Assembly: GCA_035569435.1 (NCBI GenBank)
Contig: DATMNB010000005.1
Coordinates: forward strand, 1-10,178
DNA from: DASRDS01 sp035569435
GTDB taxonomy: Bacteria > Gemmatimonadota > Gemmatimonadetes > Gemmatimonadales > Gemmatimonadaceae
Length of the DNA stretch: 10,178 nucleotides
Direction: 5' to 3'
Made by a program: the position numbers and the translations under genes. Shown here in pieces: positions 1 to 7,684 of the stretch (position 1 is its first letter; every line of letters begins with the position of its first letter). The notes below the pieces were generated by a model that worked only from the letters and a program-made list of their open reading frames with translations, made no database searches and was not told where the DNA came from.

Positions 1-1053
1 GCCGACGCTCGGCAGAAAGAGCGACCGCTCTGCCAGCAAGACCCCGGACGGCACGACCAGGTTGCTGACTGGCACTAATGCGATCGCCGCCCAAAGCGCG
101 CCAAAGACGGGCACCGGCCACCGCCGCCGCGCGAACACGCAGCCCGTGACGACGAGCACCACGCACGCCAGCCCCGCGAGCGCGACGCCATCGGGCGCGG
201 TCCTGACGGCCACCTCGGGCGGCGCGTACGTCGCGACCAGATGGGCGGGCCACACCAGCAGCCGGAGCCACTCCGGGACGACGCCCATGGTCGTCCACCA
301 CCGCGTGGTCCACGGCGCACGGACAAGAGGAATGAGTGACGACTCGCCGATCGTGGTCCCGAGGACGAGGAGCCGCACACCAATGAAGGCGACAAACACG
401 AGCGCGAGCGCCGCGGCTAACGGACGCGCACTCGCGACCCGCGCGCGCCACGGTCGTGGATCATCGACCACCGTGAGCTCCGCCGCCACCAACAGCGCCG
501 GGATGACGGCCGCGTGCTCCTTTGCCAACAATCCCAGCGCGTAGAGCCCGCACATCGACGCGATCCCCCGGCGGCCGTCCAGATATCGCAACACCGTTAC
601 GAGAGCGATCGCCGTGACCAGCAGCTCCGACTGCCCGACGACATTGGCCACGACTTCGACGTGCACCGGATGCACGGCAAACATCGCCGCGGCCATCACG
701 GCCCACGGCTCCGGAAGCAATCGGCCCGCGAGCGCGAGCACCAGCAGGCAGACACCGGCATAGAGCGCGATGTTGACGGCGTGGAACACGATCGGCGCGC
801 CGTGGCCGATGGTCCATTCGATTGCGAACAGCGCGACAGGGAGTGGGCGATACAACGAACCCCCGAGCGCCGCGGGCCAGTACGAGGTGCCAAACGCGCG
901 CACGACGCCGGCCAGCCCGTGCACCGTCGGGTTGTCGACGATGATGGCATTGTCGTCGTACGCGAAGCGGTTGCCGAGACTGGGGGCCGCGGCCGCGCAC
1001 GCCAACACGGCGACGACCAACGAGGGCCAGGGACGGTGGGCTGACACGATCAT
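1..1053 (-). CDS. TMTC-like GT-C membrane glycosyltransferase, third tandem copy (3' end outside window)
   Basis: The reading frame is open from ATG at 1053 to the window edge, giving 351 residues without a stop. The start is fixed by an ATGA overlap with the stop of the preceding gene. The protein is strongly hydrophobic with many membrane segments. It carries the hallmarks of its two upstream neighbours: an AYDD motif after the first membrane helix (Asp33-Asp34), LYRPL near residue 68, HPVHVEVVANVVGQSELL around 128-145, LAKE near 177, and PVSNL followed by SGVLLAERSLFLPSVG at the truncated end. These match the bacterial relatives of TMTC/DUF1736 proteins, which are GT-C fold enzymes moving a sugar from a lipid-linked donor onto an acceptor on the outer face of the membrane. 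The TPR part expected at the C-terminus is not in view. The acceptor and sugar cannot be read from sequence. It is closest to the 1050-2693 gene, from which it probably arose by duplication. Confidence 0.85.
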   Translation of the reverse strand, partial: MIVSAHRPWPSLVVAVLACAAAAPSLGNRFAYDDNAIIVDNPTVHGLAGVVRAFGTSYWPAALGGSLYRPLPVALFAIEWTIGHGAPIVFHAVNIALYAGVCLLVLALAGRLLPEPWAVMAAAMFAVHPVHVEVVANVVGQSELLVTAIALVTVLRYLDGRRGIASMCGLYALGLLAKEHAAVIPALLVAAELTVVDDPRPWRARVASARPLAAALALVFVAFIGVRLLVLGTTIGESSLIPLVRAPWTTRWWTTMGVVPEWLRLLVWPAHLVATYAPPEVAVRTAPDGVALAGLACVVLVVTGCVFARRRWPVPVFGALWAAIALVPVSNLVVPSGVLLAERSLFLPSVG

Positions 1054-2693
1054 TGACGTCGCGCGGAAAGCGGCGTCACGGCGGCCGCGCTATCAGCACG
1101 CGCGATGAGCCCTCGGAACGTGTGAACCCACGCACCCTCGCTGACGCCCACGACCGCGACCGCCCGCGCCCCAGCATAGTCCCCGGCGTCCAGGAGACAC
1201 GTCGCCAATCCGAGGCGATCCGGCACCATCCCGGGCCGCCCTCGCAACGCCCGGCGCCAGAGCGGGACCGCCGACGCGCAGTCGCCAGCCCGAGCGTCCG
1301 CCTCCGCGAGCATGGCCAGCGCCGGCGGATACCCGTCAGACTGCTGGATGGCCACGGTCACCTCGCGCTCACCAGCATCCACCAGACCGTCGGCAAACAA
1401 CTGCCCGGCGAGCTGGTAATGCGCGGCATAGCTGTCTGGCGCATCGCGGACCGTCTGCTCGAGCAAGGTACGGTTGTCCCGCCATACACCCTGCCGGGTC
1501 CAGCTGCGCACCAGGCCACACGCCACCATCACCATCACCGCGACGGTGACGGCGCGGCCGACGATCACTCCCGCACGCCACGGCGGGCTCGCCTCGTCGA
1601 CGACCACGCCCACGGCGGCTCCGATCGCGAGCATCGCACCGATGCTCGGGAAGAACAGCGACCGCTCGGCCAGGAGCACGCCGGACACGAAGACGAGATT
1701 GCTCACTGGCAGGAGCGCGATCCCCGCCCAGGCGATCCCAAAGGTGACGACGGGCGCCCGGCGACGGGCCACGGACGCCATCGCGACCACCGCGGCGACG
1801 GCTACTCCACTGGCCACCGCGCGCCAGTCCGGCCCCGCCAGAATCGGCGTGCCGGGCGGACCATACAACGCGGCCAGATGGGCAGGCCACACGAGCAGCC
1901 GCACCCACTGGCCGGCGACACCGAGCATCGTCCAGGCCCGCGCCACCGGTGGCAGCGAGACGAGCGCCGGATGGGGGGTGTCCCCAAAGACCCAACCGAT
2001 GGCAGCCACCCGCGACACCCCGTAGACCAGACCGACACCCAGGAGCGTGACCGCCAACGGCCCGAGCGTGCGCACGCGCGCGCCAAGCGGACGCGGATCA
2101 CGCACGACCGTGACCTCGGCGGCGAACAGGATGAGCGGCAGGACGACGCCGAGCTCCTTGGCCAACATCGCCGCCGCAAACAATGCGGCGACCACGCCGA
2201 GCGGCGCGTCCCCCGATCGTCGACTCCGAAGGTAGACTGTCACTGCCGTCGTCAGGGCGAGCGCCACGAGCAGCTCGGATTGGCCGACGACGTTGGCCAC
2301 GACCTCGACGTGCACTGGATGCACCGCGAACAGCGCCGCGGCGAGCACGGCCAACCGTGGCTCGAGCACCTCGTGCGCCAGTGCCAGCACCGCCAGGCAG
2401 ACGAGCACGTAGAGCGCGATACTCGTGGCGTGGAAGACCATCGGCGTCCCGTGGCCGAGCGCCCACTGCGCGGCGAACAGGACAGACGTCAGGGGACGAT
2501 AGAGGCCACCGCCGTATCCACGCGGCCAGTACGACGTGCAACAAAACCGCCAGGCGGCCGAGAGCGTGTGCGCGCGCGGATCGAGCGCGATGATGGGCAG
2601 ATCGTCGAGGGCAAAGCCGTTGGTGAGCCCCGGGATCGAGGCGCACATCGCCAGCAGCCCGATGAGGGGACCCGCGCGCCGGTCGCGGGTCAT
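1050..2693 (-). CDS. TMTC-like GT-C glycosyltransferase with C-terminal TPR-like region, second tandem copy
   Basis: This 547-residue protein starts at ATG 2693, which overlaps the previous stop by 4 bp (ATGA), and ends in another ATGA overlap. Residues 1-395 form a polytopic membrane domain. Asp30-Asp31 (ALDD) follows the first helix, where GT-C enzymes carry a catalytic or metal-binding acidic residue. Further TMTC-type motifs are LYRPL (64-68), HPVHVEVVANVVGQSELL (125-142), AKE (178-180) and LPVSNL...SGVLLAERSLFFPS (about 328-350). Residues 405-530 are soluble and helical, with TPR-like spacing of Ala, Leu and Gly; such a domain usually binds partner or substrate proteins. Eukaryotic TMTC1-4 O-mannosylate cadherins, and the bacterial homologues are mostly uncharacterised. 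I infer a protein glycosyltransferase, but a cell-envelope glycan acceptor is also possible. The TPR region is shorter and more degenerate than in the preceding copy. Confidence 0.85.
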   Translation of the reverse strand: MTRDRRAGPLIGLLAMCASIPGLTNGFALDDLPIIALDPRAHTLSAAWRFCCTSYWPRGYGGGLYRPLTSVLFAAQWALGHGTPMVFHATSIALYVLVCLAVLALAHEVLEPRLAVLAAALFAVHPVHVEVVANVVGQSELLVALALTTAVTVYLRSRRSGDAPLGVVAALFAAAMLAKELGVVLPLILFAAEVTVVRDPRPLGARVRTLGPLAVTLLGVGLVYGVSRVAAIGWVFGDTPHPALVSLPPVARAWTMLGVAGQWVRLLVWPAHLAALYGPPGTPILAGPDWRAVASGVAVAAVVAMASVARRRAPVVTFGIAWAGIALLPVSNLVFVSGVLLAERSLFFPSIGAMLAIGAAVGVVVDEASPPWRAGVIVGRAVTVAVMVMVACGLVRSWTRQGVWRDNRTLLEQTVRDAPDSYAAHYQLAGQLFADGLVDAGEREVTVAIQQSDGYPPALAMLAEADARAGDCASAVPLWRRALRGRPGMVPDRLGLATCLLDAGDYAGARAVAVVGVSEGAWVHTFRGLIARADSAAAVTPLSARRQ

Positions 2694-4450
2694 TGGCGCG
2701 CGTCGCGCATCAGTGTGCCGATCCCCGGCAGCCCAACGCGAAACGCTCCCGCCGTGTCGCCACGCTGGTGCAGGATGGTCGCGTAGGCCAGTCGGAGTCG
2801 GGGATCGTTGGGGTGATCGGCGAGCGCACGCCGAAACGTCGTGTCGACCACGGCCGTGTCCCCAAGGTGCCCACCAGCGATCTGCACGAGCTGCACGGCG
2901 CGCAACGAGTCGGGTGCGAGCCCGTACGCCCGGCGCGCCGCGACGAGTGCCCCATGCCAGTCACCCAGGCTCGCCCGCACATCGGCCACCCGCAACATGG
3001 GCGTGGCATCGGTCGGTGCGATCGCGATCGCTGAGTCGAGGAGCGCGAGCGCCGTCAGTGGCTCGTGCAGCGCGAGGGCGCATTCGGCGCCGGCCCGATA
3101 GCTCCGCGGGTCTTTCGTGTAGAAGTGTCGCGCGCTCGCGTACTGTGCGCCGGCCTCCCGCCAATGACCGCCCTGGACCAGGGCCACGGCCGCCAGCGCA
3201 TGCATGCGATACGAGTCCGGCTCATCGATGAGTGAGCCAACGATCACCGACTTGTTGTCATGCCAGAGCGGAATCCGCGTCCACGTGCGCACGACCAGCA
3301 GGAGCGCGGCCGCCGCCAGCGCCACGCGCGCGACCGGGGGGCGGGTGGTCAGTAGCCTGTCGGCGGCCCAGCCCATGACGAGCGCCACGCCGACACTCGG
3401 CAAATAGAGCGTCCGCTCGGCTAGCACCACACCCGAGGCGAACAGCACGTTGGCGATCGGCGCCACGCTCACCGCGAACCAGAGAAGCCCGAACGCCACG
3501 GCTGGCGCGGCCCGCCGCGCGGCGACTACGCCGGCGATCCACGCCGCGAGGAACGCCACACCGAGGCCCACCGGCACGGTGAGCCCGTATTGCGGCTCGA
3601 CGACGGCCGGACCGTAGTCGACGAGCAGCTGCGCGGGCACCAGCATGAGTCGGACGTAGTGCGGGATGACGGCGCACATGGTCAGCCACCGATCGATGGC
3701 CGGCATGCCGACCCACAGCAACGCCGGCTGCACGAGCTCCTTGCCCTGAAAGAGCATCGCGAGCGCGGCGCCGTAGCCCGCCAGCACGAGGAGATATCCC
3801 ACGTAGAGGTGCCGGCGCGCCGCGAGGGTCGCTCGCCAGTCAGGTGTACAGAGGATGTCGTAACAGAGCGCGAGCCCGACGAGCACCGCGCCGCTTTCTT
3901 TGGACCCGAGCGCCAGGGCGTACCACATTATGGCGCGGCGCTGGCCCTGGCGGTGCGCCAGCAGGCCCGCGAGCACGAACGTCGCCGCCATGATGTCGCT
4001 GCGCCCGACGATGCTCGCCACGGCTTCGACATGTACTGGTTGCACGGCGAACCAGAGCGCCGCCACCACGGCGCCGGGCAGGGCCTCGGGCGACGGGAGC
4101 AGCGCGCGGGCGAGTCGCCACACCAGGATCGACGCCGCGGCGTGCCAGGCGAGGTTGACGAGATGAAACCACCACGGCGCGCCACTGCTCACCGCCCAGT
4201 CCAGCGCGAACGCTAGAATCACCAGGGGTCGATACTGGCCCCACCCCAACCCCGCCGGCCAGTACGGGTGCGTGAACGCCGCCCAGATGACCGTCGGCGT
4301 GTGCACGAGCGGGTTGCCGAGGATGACATATGGATCGTCGAGCGTCCACCCGCCAGCCAGCGCCGTGACGTAGCACAGCACGACCGTGCAAACGATCGCG
4401 ACCTGGGTAATGAAGGACGGCGCCGGGCGCGCCGGGCGCCCCGCGATCAC
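2690..4450 (-). CDS. TMTC-like GT-C glycosyltransferase with C-terminal TPR domain, first tandem copy
   Basis: This 586-residue protein starts at GTG 4450, which overlaps the response-regulator stop by 4 bp (GTGA). The membrane domain covers about residues 15-390, with TLDD (Asp38-Asp39), YRPL (73-76), SKES (183-186) and PIANVLFASGVVLAERTLYLPSVG (331-354), in the same order as in the two following genes. Residues about 412-575 hold several TPR-like helical hairpins, for example around 415-445, 482-513 and 530-566. The motif reading HPVHVE in the two other copies is QPVHVE here (Gln137), and ANVVGQSELL becomes ASIVGRSDIM, so this is the most diverged member. The family role is GT-C sugar transfer from a lipid carrier, at the periplasmic face. 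Position directly behind a two-component pair suggests joint expression with it. The activity may differ from, or depend on, the other copies; this is inference. Confidence 0.86.
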   Translation of the reverse strand: MIAGRPARPAPSFITQVAIVCTVVLCYVTALAGGWTLDDPYVILGNPLVHTPTVIWAAFTHPYWPAGLGWGQYRPLVILAFALDWAVSSGAPWWFHLVNLAWHAAASILVWRLARALLPSPEALPGAVVAALWFAVQPVHVEAVASIVGRSDIMAATFVLAGLLAHRQGQRRAIMWYALALGSKESGAVLVGLALCYDILCTPDWRATLAARRHLYVGYLLVLAGYGAALAMLFQGKELVQPALLWVGMPAIDRWLTMCAVIPHYVRLMLVPAQLLVDYGPAVVEPQYGLTVPVGLGVAFLAAWIAGVVAARRAAPAVAFGLLWFAVSVAPIANVLFASGVVLAERTLYLPSVGVALVMGWAADRLLTTRPPVARVALAAAALLLVVRTWTRIPLWHDNKSVIVGSLIDEPDSYRMHALAAVALVQGGHWREAGAQYASARHFYTKDPRSYRAGAECALALHEPLTALALLDSAIAIAPTDATPMLRVADVRASLGDWHGALVAARRAYGLAPDSLRAVQLVQIAGGHLGDTAVVDTTFRRALADHPNDPRLRLAYATILHQRGDTAGAFRVGLPGIGTLMRDARQ

Positions 4451-5841
4451 GCCTCGACCCCGAACCGCGAGAGCTTGCGATACAGGGTCGACGGATCGAT
4501 CCCCAGCACGTCCGCCGCGCGGGACTTGTTCCCCCCTTCACTCTGCAGCACCCACATGATGTAGGCCCGCTCGACCATGTCGAGCGTCGGCGTCGCCTGC
4601 GTCGCGGCCGACACGAGTGGCGCCGCGCGACGCTCGGTCACGCGCTCGGGGAGCACGCTGGCCTCGATGATCTCACCCGGCGTCAGAATCACCGCCCGCT
4701 CCAGCGCGTTCTCGAGCTCGCGCACGTTCCCAGGCCACGAGAACGAGCGAAGCGTCTCCATCGCCTCCTCGCTCACCCGCTTGGGCGCTTCCTGCCGCGA
4801 CTCGCCGCTCCGATGCAAGAACGTGTCGACGAGCAACGGAATGTCCTCCCGCCGGTCGCGGAGCGGCGGCAGGTGCAACGCGATGACATTCAGCCGGTAG
4901 AAAAGATCACTCCGGAACGACCCGCGCTTGATCTCGTCCTCCAGGTCGCGGTTCGTCGCCGCCAGCAACCGGACGTCGATCGGCGCCGGATCCGTGGCGC
5001 CCACGGGAATGACTTCCCGGTGCTGCAGCACGCGCAGCAGCTTCACCTGCGTGGCCGGCGTCGTCTCGCCGATCTCATCGAGGAAAAACGTGCCTCCGGC
5101 GGCGGCCGTGAACAGCCCGCTCTTGTCCTTCACCGCGCCGGTGAACGAGCCCTTCACGTGACCAAACAACTCGCTCTCCAGCAGACTCTCGGGGAGCGCG
5201 CCGCAGTTGATCGAGGCGAACTGCCCCTCGTTCCGACCCGACAGCTGGTGGATGTAGCGGGCGATGACTTCCTTGCCCGTCCCCGATTCGCCCTGAATCA
5301 GCACGGTCGACTCGGTCGGCGCGACCGTCTCGGCCAGCGTGACGATGTCCAGCCAGGCCTTGCTCGTGCCGACCGGACGCACGGTGGTCCCGCGGTCCCG
5401 CCGCTTGATCTCCTGCTTGAGCGACTTGTTCTCCACCCGCAGCCGCCGGTGTTCGGCGGCGCGCTTGAGGATCGCCACCAGCTCGTCGTTTCGGAACGGC
5501 TTCTGGATGTAGTAGTACGCGCCCTCGTTCACGGCCTGCATGGCCGACTGGAGCGTCGCCTGCGCGGTCATGAGGATCACCGGCGTGTCCGGGTACCGCG
5601 CGCGGACGGCCGCCAGCACCTGGACACCCCCGACCGCGGGCATGCGGACGTCCGTGAGCACGATGTCCGGATCCAGCGCATCGAGCTGCTCGAGACCTTG
5701 CTTGCCCCCGAGTGCGACGGTGGGCGCGAAGCCTTCGTTCTTGAGCAGGATGCGCAACGAGTCGAGAATCCCCGACTCATCATCGATCACTAATACGGAG
5801 GCGCGCTCTACCGACGCGCGGTCAGACGAACGGTCGGTCAC
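4447..5841 (-). CDS. Sigma-54-dependent response regulator, NtrC/PilR type (REC-AAA+-Fis)
   Basis: This is a full-length 464-residue NtrC-family activator. The receiver domain (about 14-130) has the acidic pair Asp20-Asp21, phospho-acceptor Asp64 in LTDVRMP, Thr92 and Lys114. The AAA+ domain (about 155-400) has Walker A GESGTGK (184-190), the sigma-54 contact loop GSFTGA (231-236), Walker B FFLDEIGE (252-259), FRSDLFYRLN with likely arginine fingers (309-318) and WPGNVRELENALERA (369-383). The C-terminal Fis-type helix-turn-helix is GGNKSRAADVLGIDPSTLYR (436-455). Such proteins hydrolyse ATP to open sigma-54 promoters when phosphorylated. The loop has Ser in the second position where Ala is usual, a variant also found in working activators. 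GTG 5841 overlaps the kinase stop by 4 bp (GTGA), so the kinase is its probable partner. The partner's PilS-like membrane domain makes a PilR-like role plausible, but no target promoter is visible. Confidence 0.95.
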   Translation of the reverse strand: MTDRSSDRASVERASVLVIDDESGILDSLRILLKNEGFAPTVALGGKQGLEQLDALDPDIVLTDVRMPAVGGVQVLAAVRARYPDTPVILMTAQATLQSAMQAVNEGAYYYIQKPFRNDELVAILKRAAEHRRLRVENKSLKQEIKRRDRGTTVRPVGTSKAWLDIVTLAETVAPTESTVLIQGESGTGKEVIARYIHQLSGRNEGQFASINCGALPESLLESELFGHVKGSFTGAVKDKSGLFTAAAGGTFFLDEIGETTPATQVKLLRVLQHREVIPVGATDPAPIDVRLLAATNRDLEDEIKRGSFRSDLFYRLNVIALHLPPLRDRREDIPLLVDTFLHRSGESRQEAPKRVSEEAMETLRSFSWPGNVRELENALERAVILTPGEIIEASVLPERVTERRAAPLVSAATQATPTLDMVERAYIMWVLQSEGGNKSRAADVLGIDPSTLYRKLSRFGVEA

Positions 5842-7484
5842 TCGGTGACTCCAGAATCATCGGGCATGGCGTGCGGGAGCAGGACGGTAAATCGCGTGCC
5901 GTCTGCGCTGGTGTCCACGAGTACCACGCCACGGTGCGCCTCAATGGCCCGGTGCACCACTGGTAGCCCGAGTCCGCTGCCGCCGGGCTTCGTCGTGATG
6001 AACGGCTCGAACAGCCGGTCGCGCACGTCGGCCGCGATCCCCGGACCGTTGTCCGAGATCCGCACCGCCACCGCGCCGCCTGGCATCGTGACGCCCGCCG
6101 GCAAGTGGTCCGCGACCATTTCGCTCACCTCAACCCGCACCTCGCCACCGGCCGGGGCAGCCTGGACGGCGTTGAGAAGCAGGTTGAACACCGCGCGATA
6201 GAGTAGATCCTCGTCACCGTCGATGACGAGTGGCGTCTCCGGGACGGAACAGATCACCCGCACGCCGGCCCGGCGGTCCGGGTGGGCGTCCACCAGCGCG
6301 GCGGCCCCACAGACCAGGGCCGTCAGGTCGATCGGCTGAATGCGAGTCACCCGGGCGCGGGCAAAGTCCAGAAACTCGCTCAACAGCCGTGACAGCCGGT
6401 CCGACTCGCGGACGATCAGCGCGCCCAGGGTCCGGGCGTCGTCGTCAGCCTGCGGCATCCGCGCCAGTTGCTCGACGGCACTCCGGATCGAGGCCAGCGG
6501 GTTCTTGATCTCGTGCGCCAACGAGGCGCCCAGCTCGGCGACCGCCTCGAGCCGGCCCGCCCGCACATGGAGGCGCTCGAGCCGCTTCTGCCCCGAAATG
6601 TCCTGGAAGATGGCCGTGGCCGTTGTCGTCGTGCCGCCCGGGCTGGCGATCTCGCTGAACGTCGTCGTGACACCGATCGGGAAGGCCTGTGTCCCGAGCG
6701 TGACGACATCCTCACCGCGCGTCGTGCGCTGCTTGAGCGTGGCGGCCCGATCGAGCGCGCGCGCCAGCTCCGGGGCGATCATGGCGATCCGCGGCAGGAT
6801 CGACGCGCCCACCGAACCACGACGCGGCAGGCCAAGCAGCTCCATCGCGGCGGGGTTCGCGTAGAGCAGATTGCCGCGGGCGTCGACCGTGACGATCCCG
6901 CTCCGGATGTTGCGCAGGATGTCGTCGGCTTGCAGGCGCGCGAGCACGAGCTCCGCCGCCGTCCCCGCGCCGGCCTCCTGGAGCCGCGCGCCAATGTATC
7001 CGCAGCCCAGGGCCACCGAGCCAAACACGCCAAGCTGCAGCCACATGCCGACGTCCGGCACCGTGTGGCTCCAGAGGAGCACTTCGGCGAAGTAGCACAG
7101 ATCGGTGAGCAGCGCGATGAACAGTCCGCCGCCCACCGGCAGCAGGAGCGCTGCGCTCGCAATGACAAGGATGAAGAGCGCCGCGAAGTGCGACGCGCTC
7201 CCGCCCGTGACGTGAACGACGGCGGTGACGAGGAGGACGTCAAAGACCGTCTGGACGTAAAGGAAGGCGCGCGGCAGCGGTTGCGGCCGGAACACCTCGC
7301 TGTACGCCGCCGACGCGGCCGTGACCAGCACCGTCAGTCCGAAGATGAGCGATGCGACCTGCGTGTGCTCCGTCGGCGCGGCCGACCAGACGACCTGCGC
7401 GGCAATGAAGATCGCCGCGGCGACGATAAACCGGCCGACGTAGACCCACCGTACGATCTGTCGCGGGTCCACGGTGCCGAGCAC
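5838..7484 (-). CDS. Membrane sensor histidine kinase, PilS/NtrB-like (TM-PAS-HisKA-HATPase)
   Basis: This 548-residue kinase has an N-terminal membrane domain (about 13-165, roughly six helices) with the stretch FDVLLVTAVVHVTGG (81-95), typical of the PilS sensor family. A PAS domain follows (about 187-297), then HisKA with SLAHEIKNPLASIRSAVEQL (321-340) and phospho-acceptor His324. The ATPase domain has the N box (NLLLNAVQAA, 434-443), DNGPGIA (478-484), FEPFITTKPGGSGLGL (492-507). All catalytic boxes are intact, so it should autophosphorylate and signal to the regulator encoded directly downstream. The start is taken as GTG 7484; a second GTG four codons later would also keep the whole protein, and no clear ribosome-binding site decides between them. 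It heads the minus-strand operon. The PilS assignment rests on my recollection of the family's membrane domain, so a generic NtrB-like kinase remains possible. Confidence 0.93.
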   Translation of the reverse strand: MLGTVDPRQIVRWVYVGRFIVAAAIFIAAQVVWSAAPTEHTQVASLIFGLTVLVTAASAAYSEVFRPQPLPRAFLYVQTVFDVLLVTAVVHVTGGSASHFAALFILVIASAALLLPVGGGLFIALLTDLCYFAEVLLWSHTVPDVGMWLQLGVFGSVALGCGYIGARLQEAGAGTAAELVLARLQADDILRNIRSGIVTVDARGNLLYANPAAMELLGLPRRGSVGASILPRIAMIAPELARALDRAATLKQRTTRGEDVVTLGTQAFPIGVTTTFSEIASPGGTTTTATAIFQDISGQKRLERLHVRAGRLEAVAELGASLAHEIKNPLASIRSAVEQLARMPQADDDARTLGALIVRESDRLSRLLSEFLDFARARVTRIQPIDLTALVCGAAALVDAHPDRRAGVRVICSVPETPLVIDGDEDLLYRAVFNLLLNAVQAAPAGGEVRVEVSEMVADHLPAGVTMPGGAVAVRISDNGPGIAADVRDRLFEPFITTKPGGSGLGLPVVHRAIEAHRGVVLVDTSADGTRFTVLLPHAMPDDSGVTE

Positions 7485-7523
7485 GACGCGGCGCGATCGT
7501 AACGGGGTGGGGTGGCTGGTGGT

Positions 7524-7545
7524 CGAGCCTGACAGGCGCGGCTCG
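7524..7545. repeat. Nested short inverted repeats (possible operator)
   Basis: CGAGCC (7524-7529) pairs with GGCTCG (7540-7545). Inside this, GCCTG-A-CAGGC (7527-7537) is a perfect 5-bp inverted repeat around one base. It lies about 40-60 bp upstream of the kinase start codon. It could be a protein-binding site or an RNA structure in the kinase leader, but short inverted repeats are frequent in such GC-rich sequence. Confidence 0.3.
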
Positions 7546-7549
7546 TGGT

Positions 7550-7567
7550 CCGCCCCCGATGGGGCGG
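7550..7567. repeat. Perfect 7-bp inverted repeat with CGAT loop
   Basis: CCGCCCC (7550-7556) and GGGGCGG (7561-7567) form a perfect GC-only stem closing the four-base loop CGAT. It lies 66-83 bp upstream of the kinase start. No T-run follows on either strand, so it is not a canonical terminator. An operator or a leader hairpin for the kinase operon is possible. Confidence 0.35.
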
Positions 7568-7684
7568 CTGCGGAGCCAACGGGCGCGGTGACGGCGAGGT
7601 CGCTCAGGCGGAATGGCCGAAAGGTCGTCTAGTCTGGCATCTTGCTTCTACCGTGAGACGAGTTTGGCTGGGTAGGGTTTCCCC

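Larger units (their letters stand above)
7485..7684. promoter_or_regulatory. Divergent intergenic region between the kinase operon and the CBS-domain gene
   Basis: This 200-bp gap must hold the start signals for the minus-strand five-gene operon and probably those of the plus-strand pair. I see no good -35/-10 pair and no good -24/-12 sigma-54 site on either strand. The notable content is two clusters of short inverted repeats at 7524-7545 and 7550-7567, listed separately. Confidence 0.5.

Noticed and set aside
1053..2786. Long plus-strand open frame (577 codons) opposite the first and second TMTC-like genes
   Set aside because: It is rich in Arg, His, Asp and Pro with no family motifs, and is the antisense shadow of hydrophobic membrane proteins in GC-rich DNA. 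The minus-strand frames carry the conserved motifs.
4813..5793. Plus-strand open frame of 326 codons opposite the response regulator
   Set aside because: The minus strand encodes an unambiguous full-length NtrC-family protein; the plus frame is compositionally biased with no recognisable domain.
6468..7502. Plus-strand open frame of 344 codons opposite the kinase
   Set aside because: It is a highly charged shadow frame; all kinase boxes are intact on the minus strand.
7564..7579. Possible sigma-54 -24/-12 site on the minus strand (TTGGCTCCGCAGCCGC)
   Set aside because: Only the GG-N10-GC spacing and the TGGC match; the T-rich -12 half is missing, so chance is likely in such GC-rich sequence.
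7635..7648. TGGCATCTTGCTTC as a plus-strand sigma-54 promoter or TTGCTT as a -35 box
   Set aside because: GG and GC are only 6 bases apart instead of 10, and no -10 box follows TTGCTT at the usual distance.
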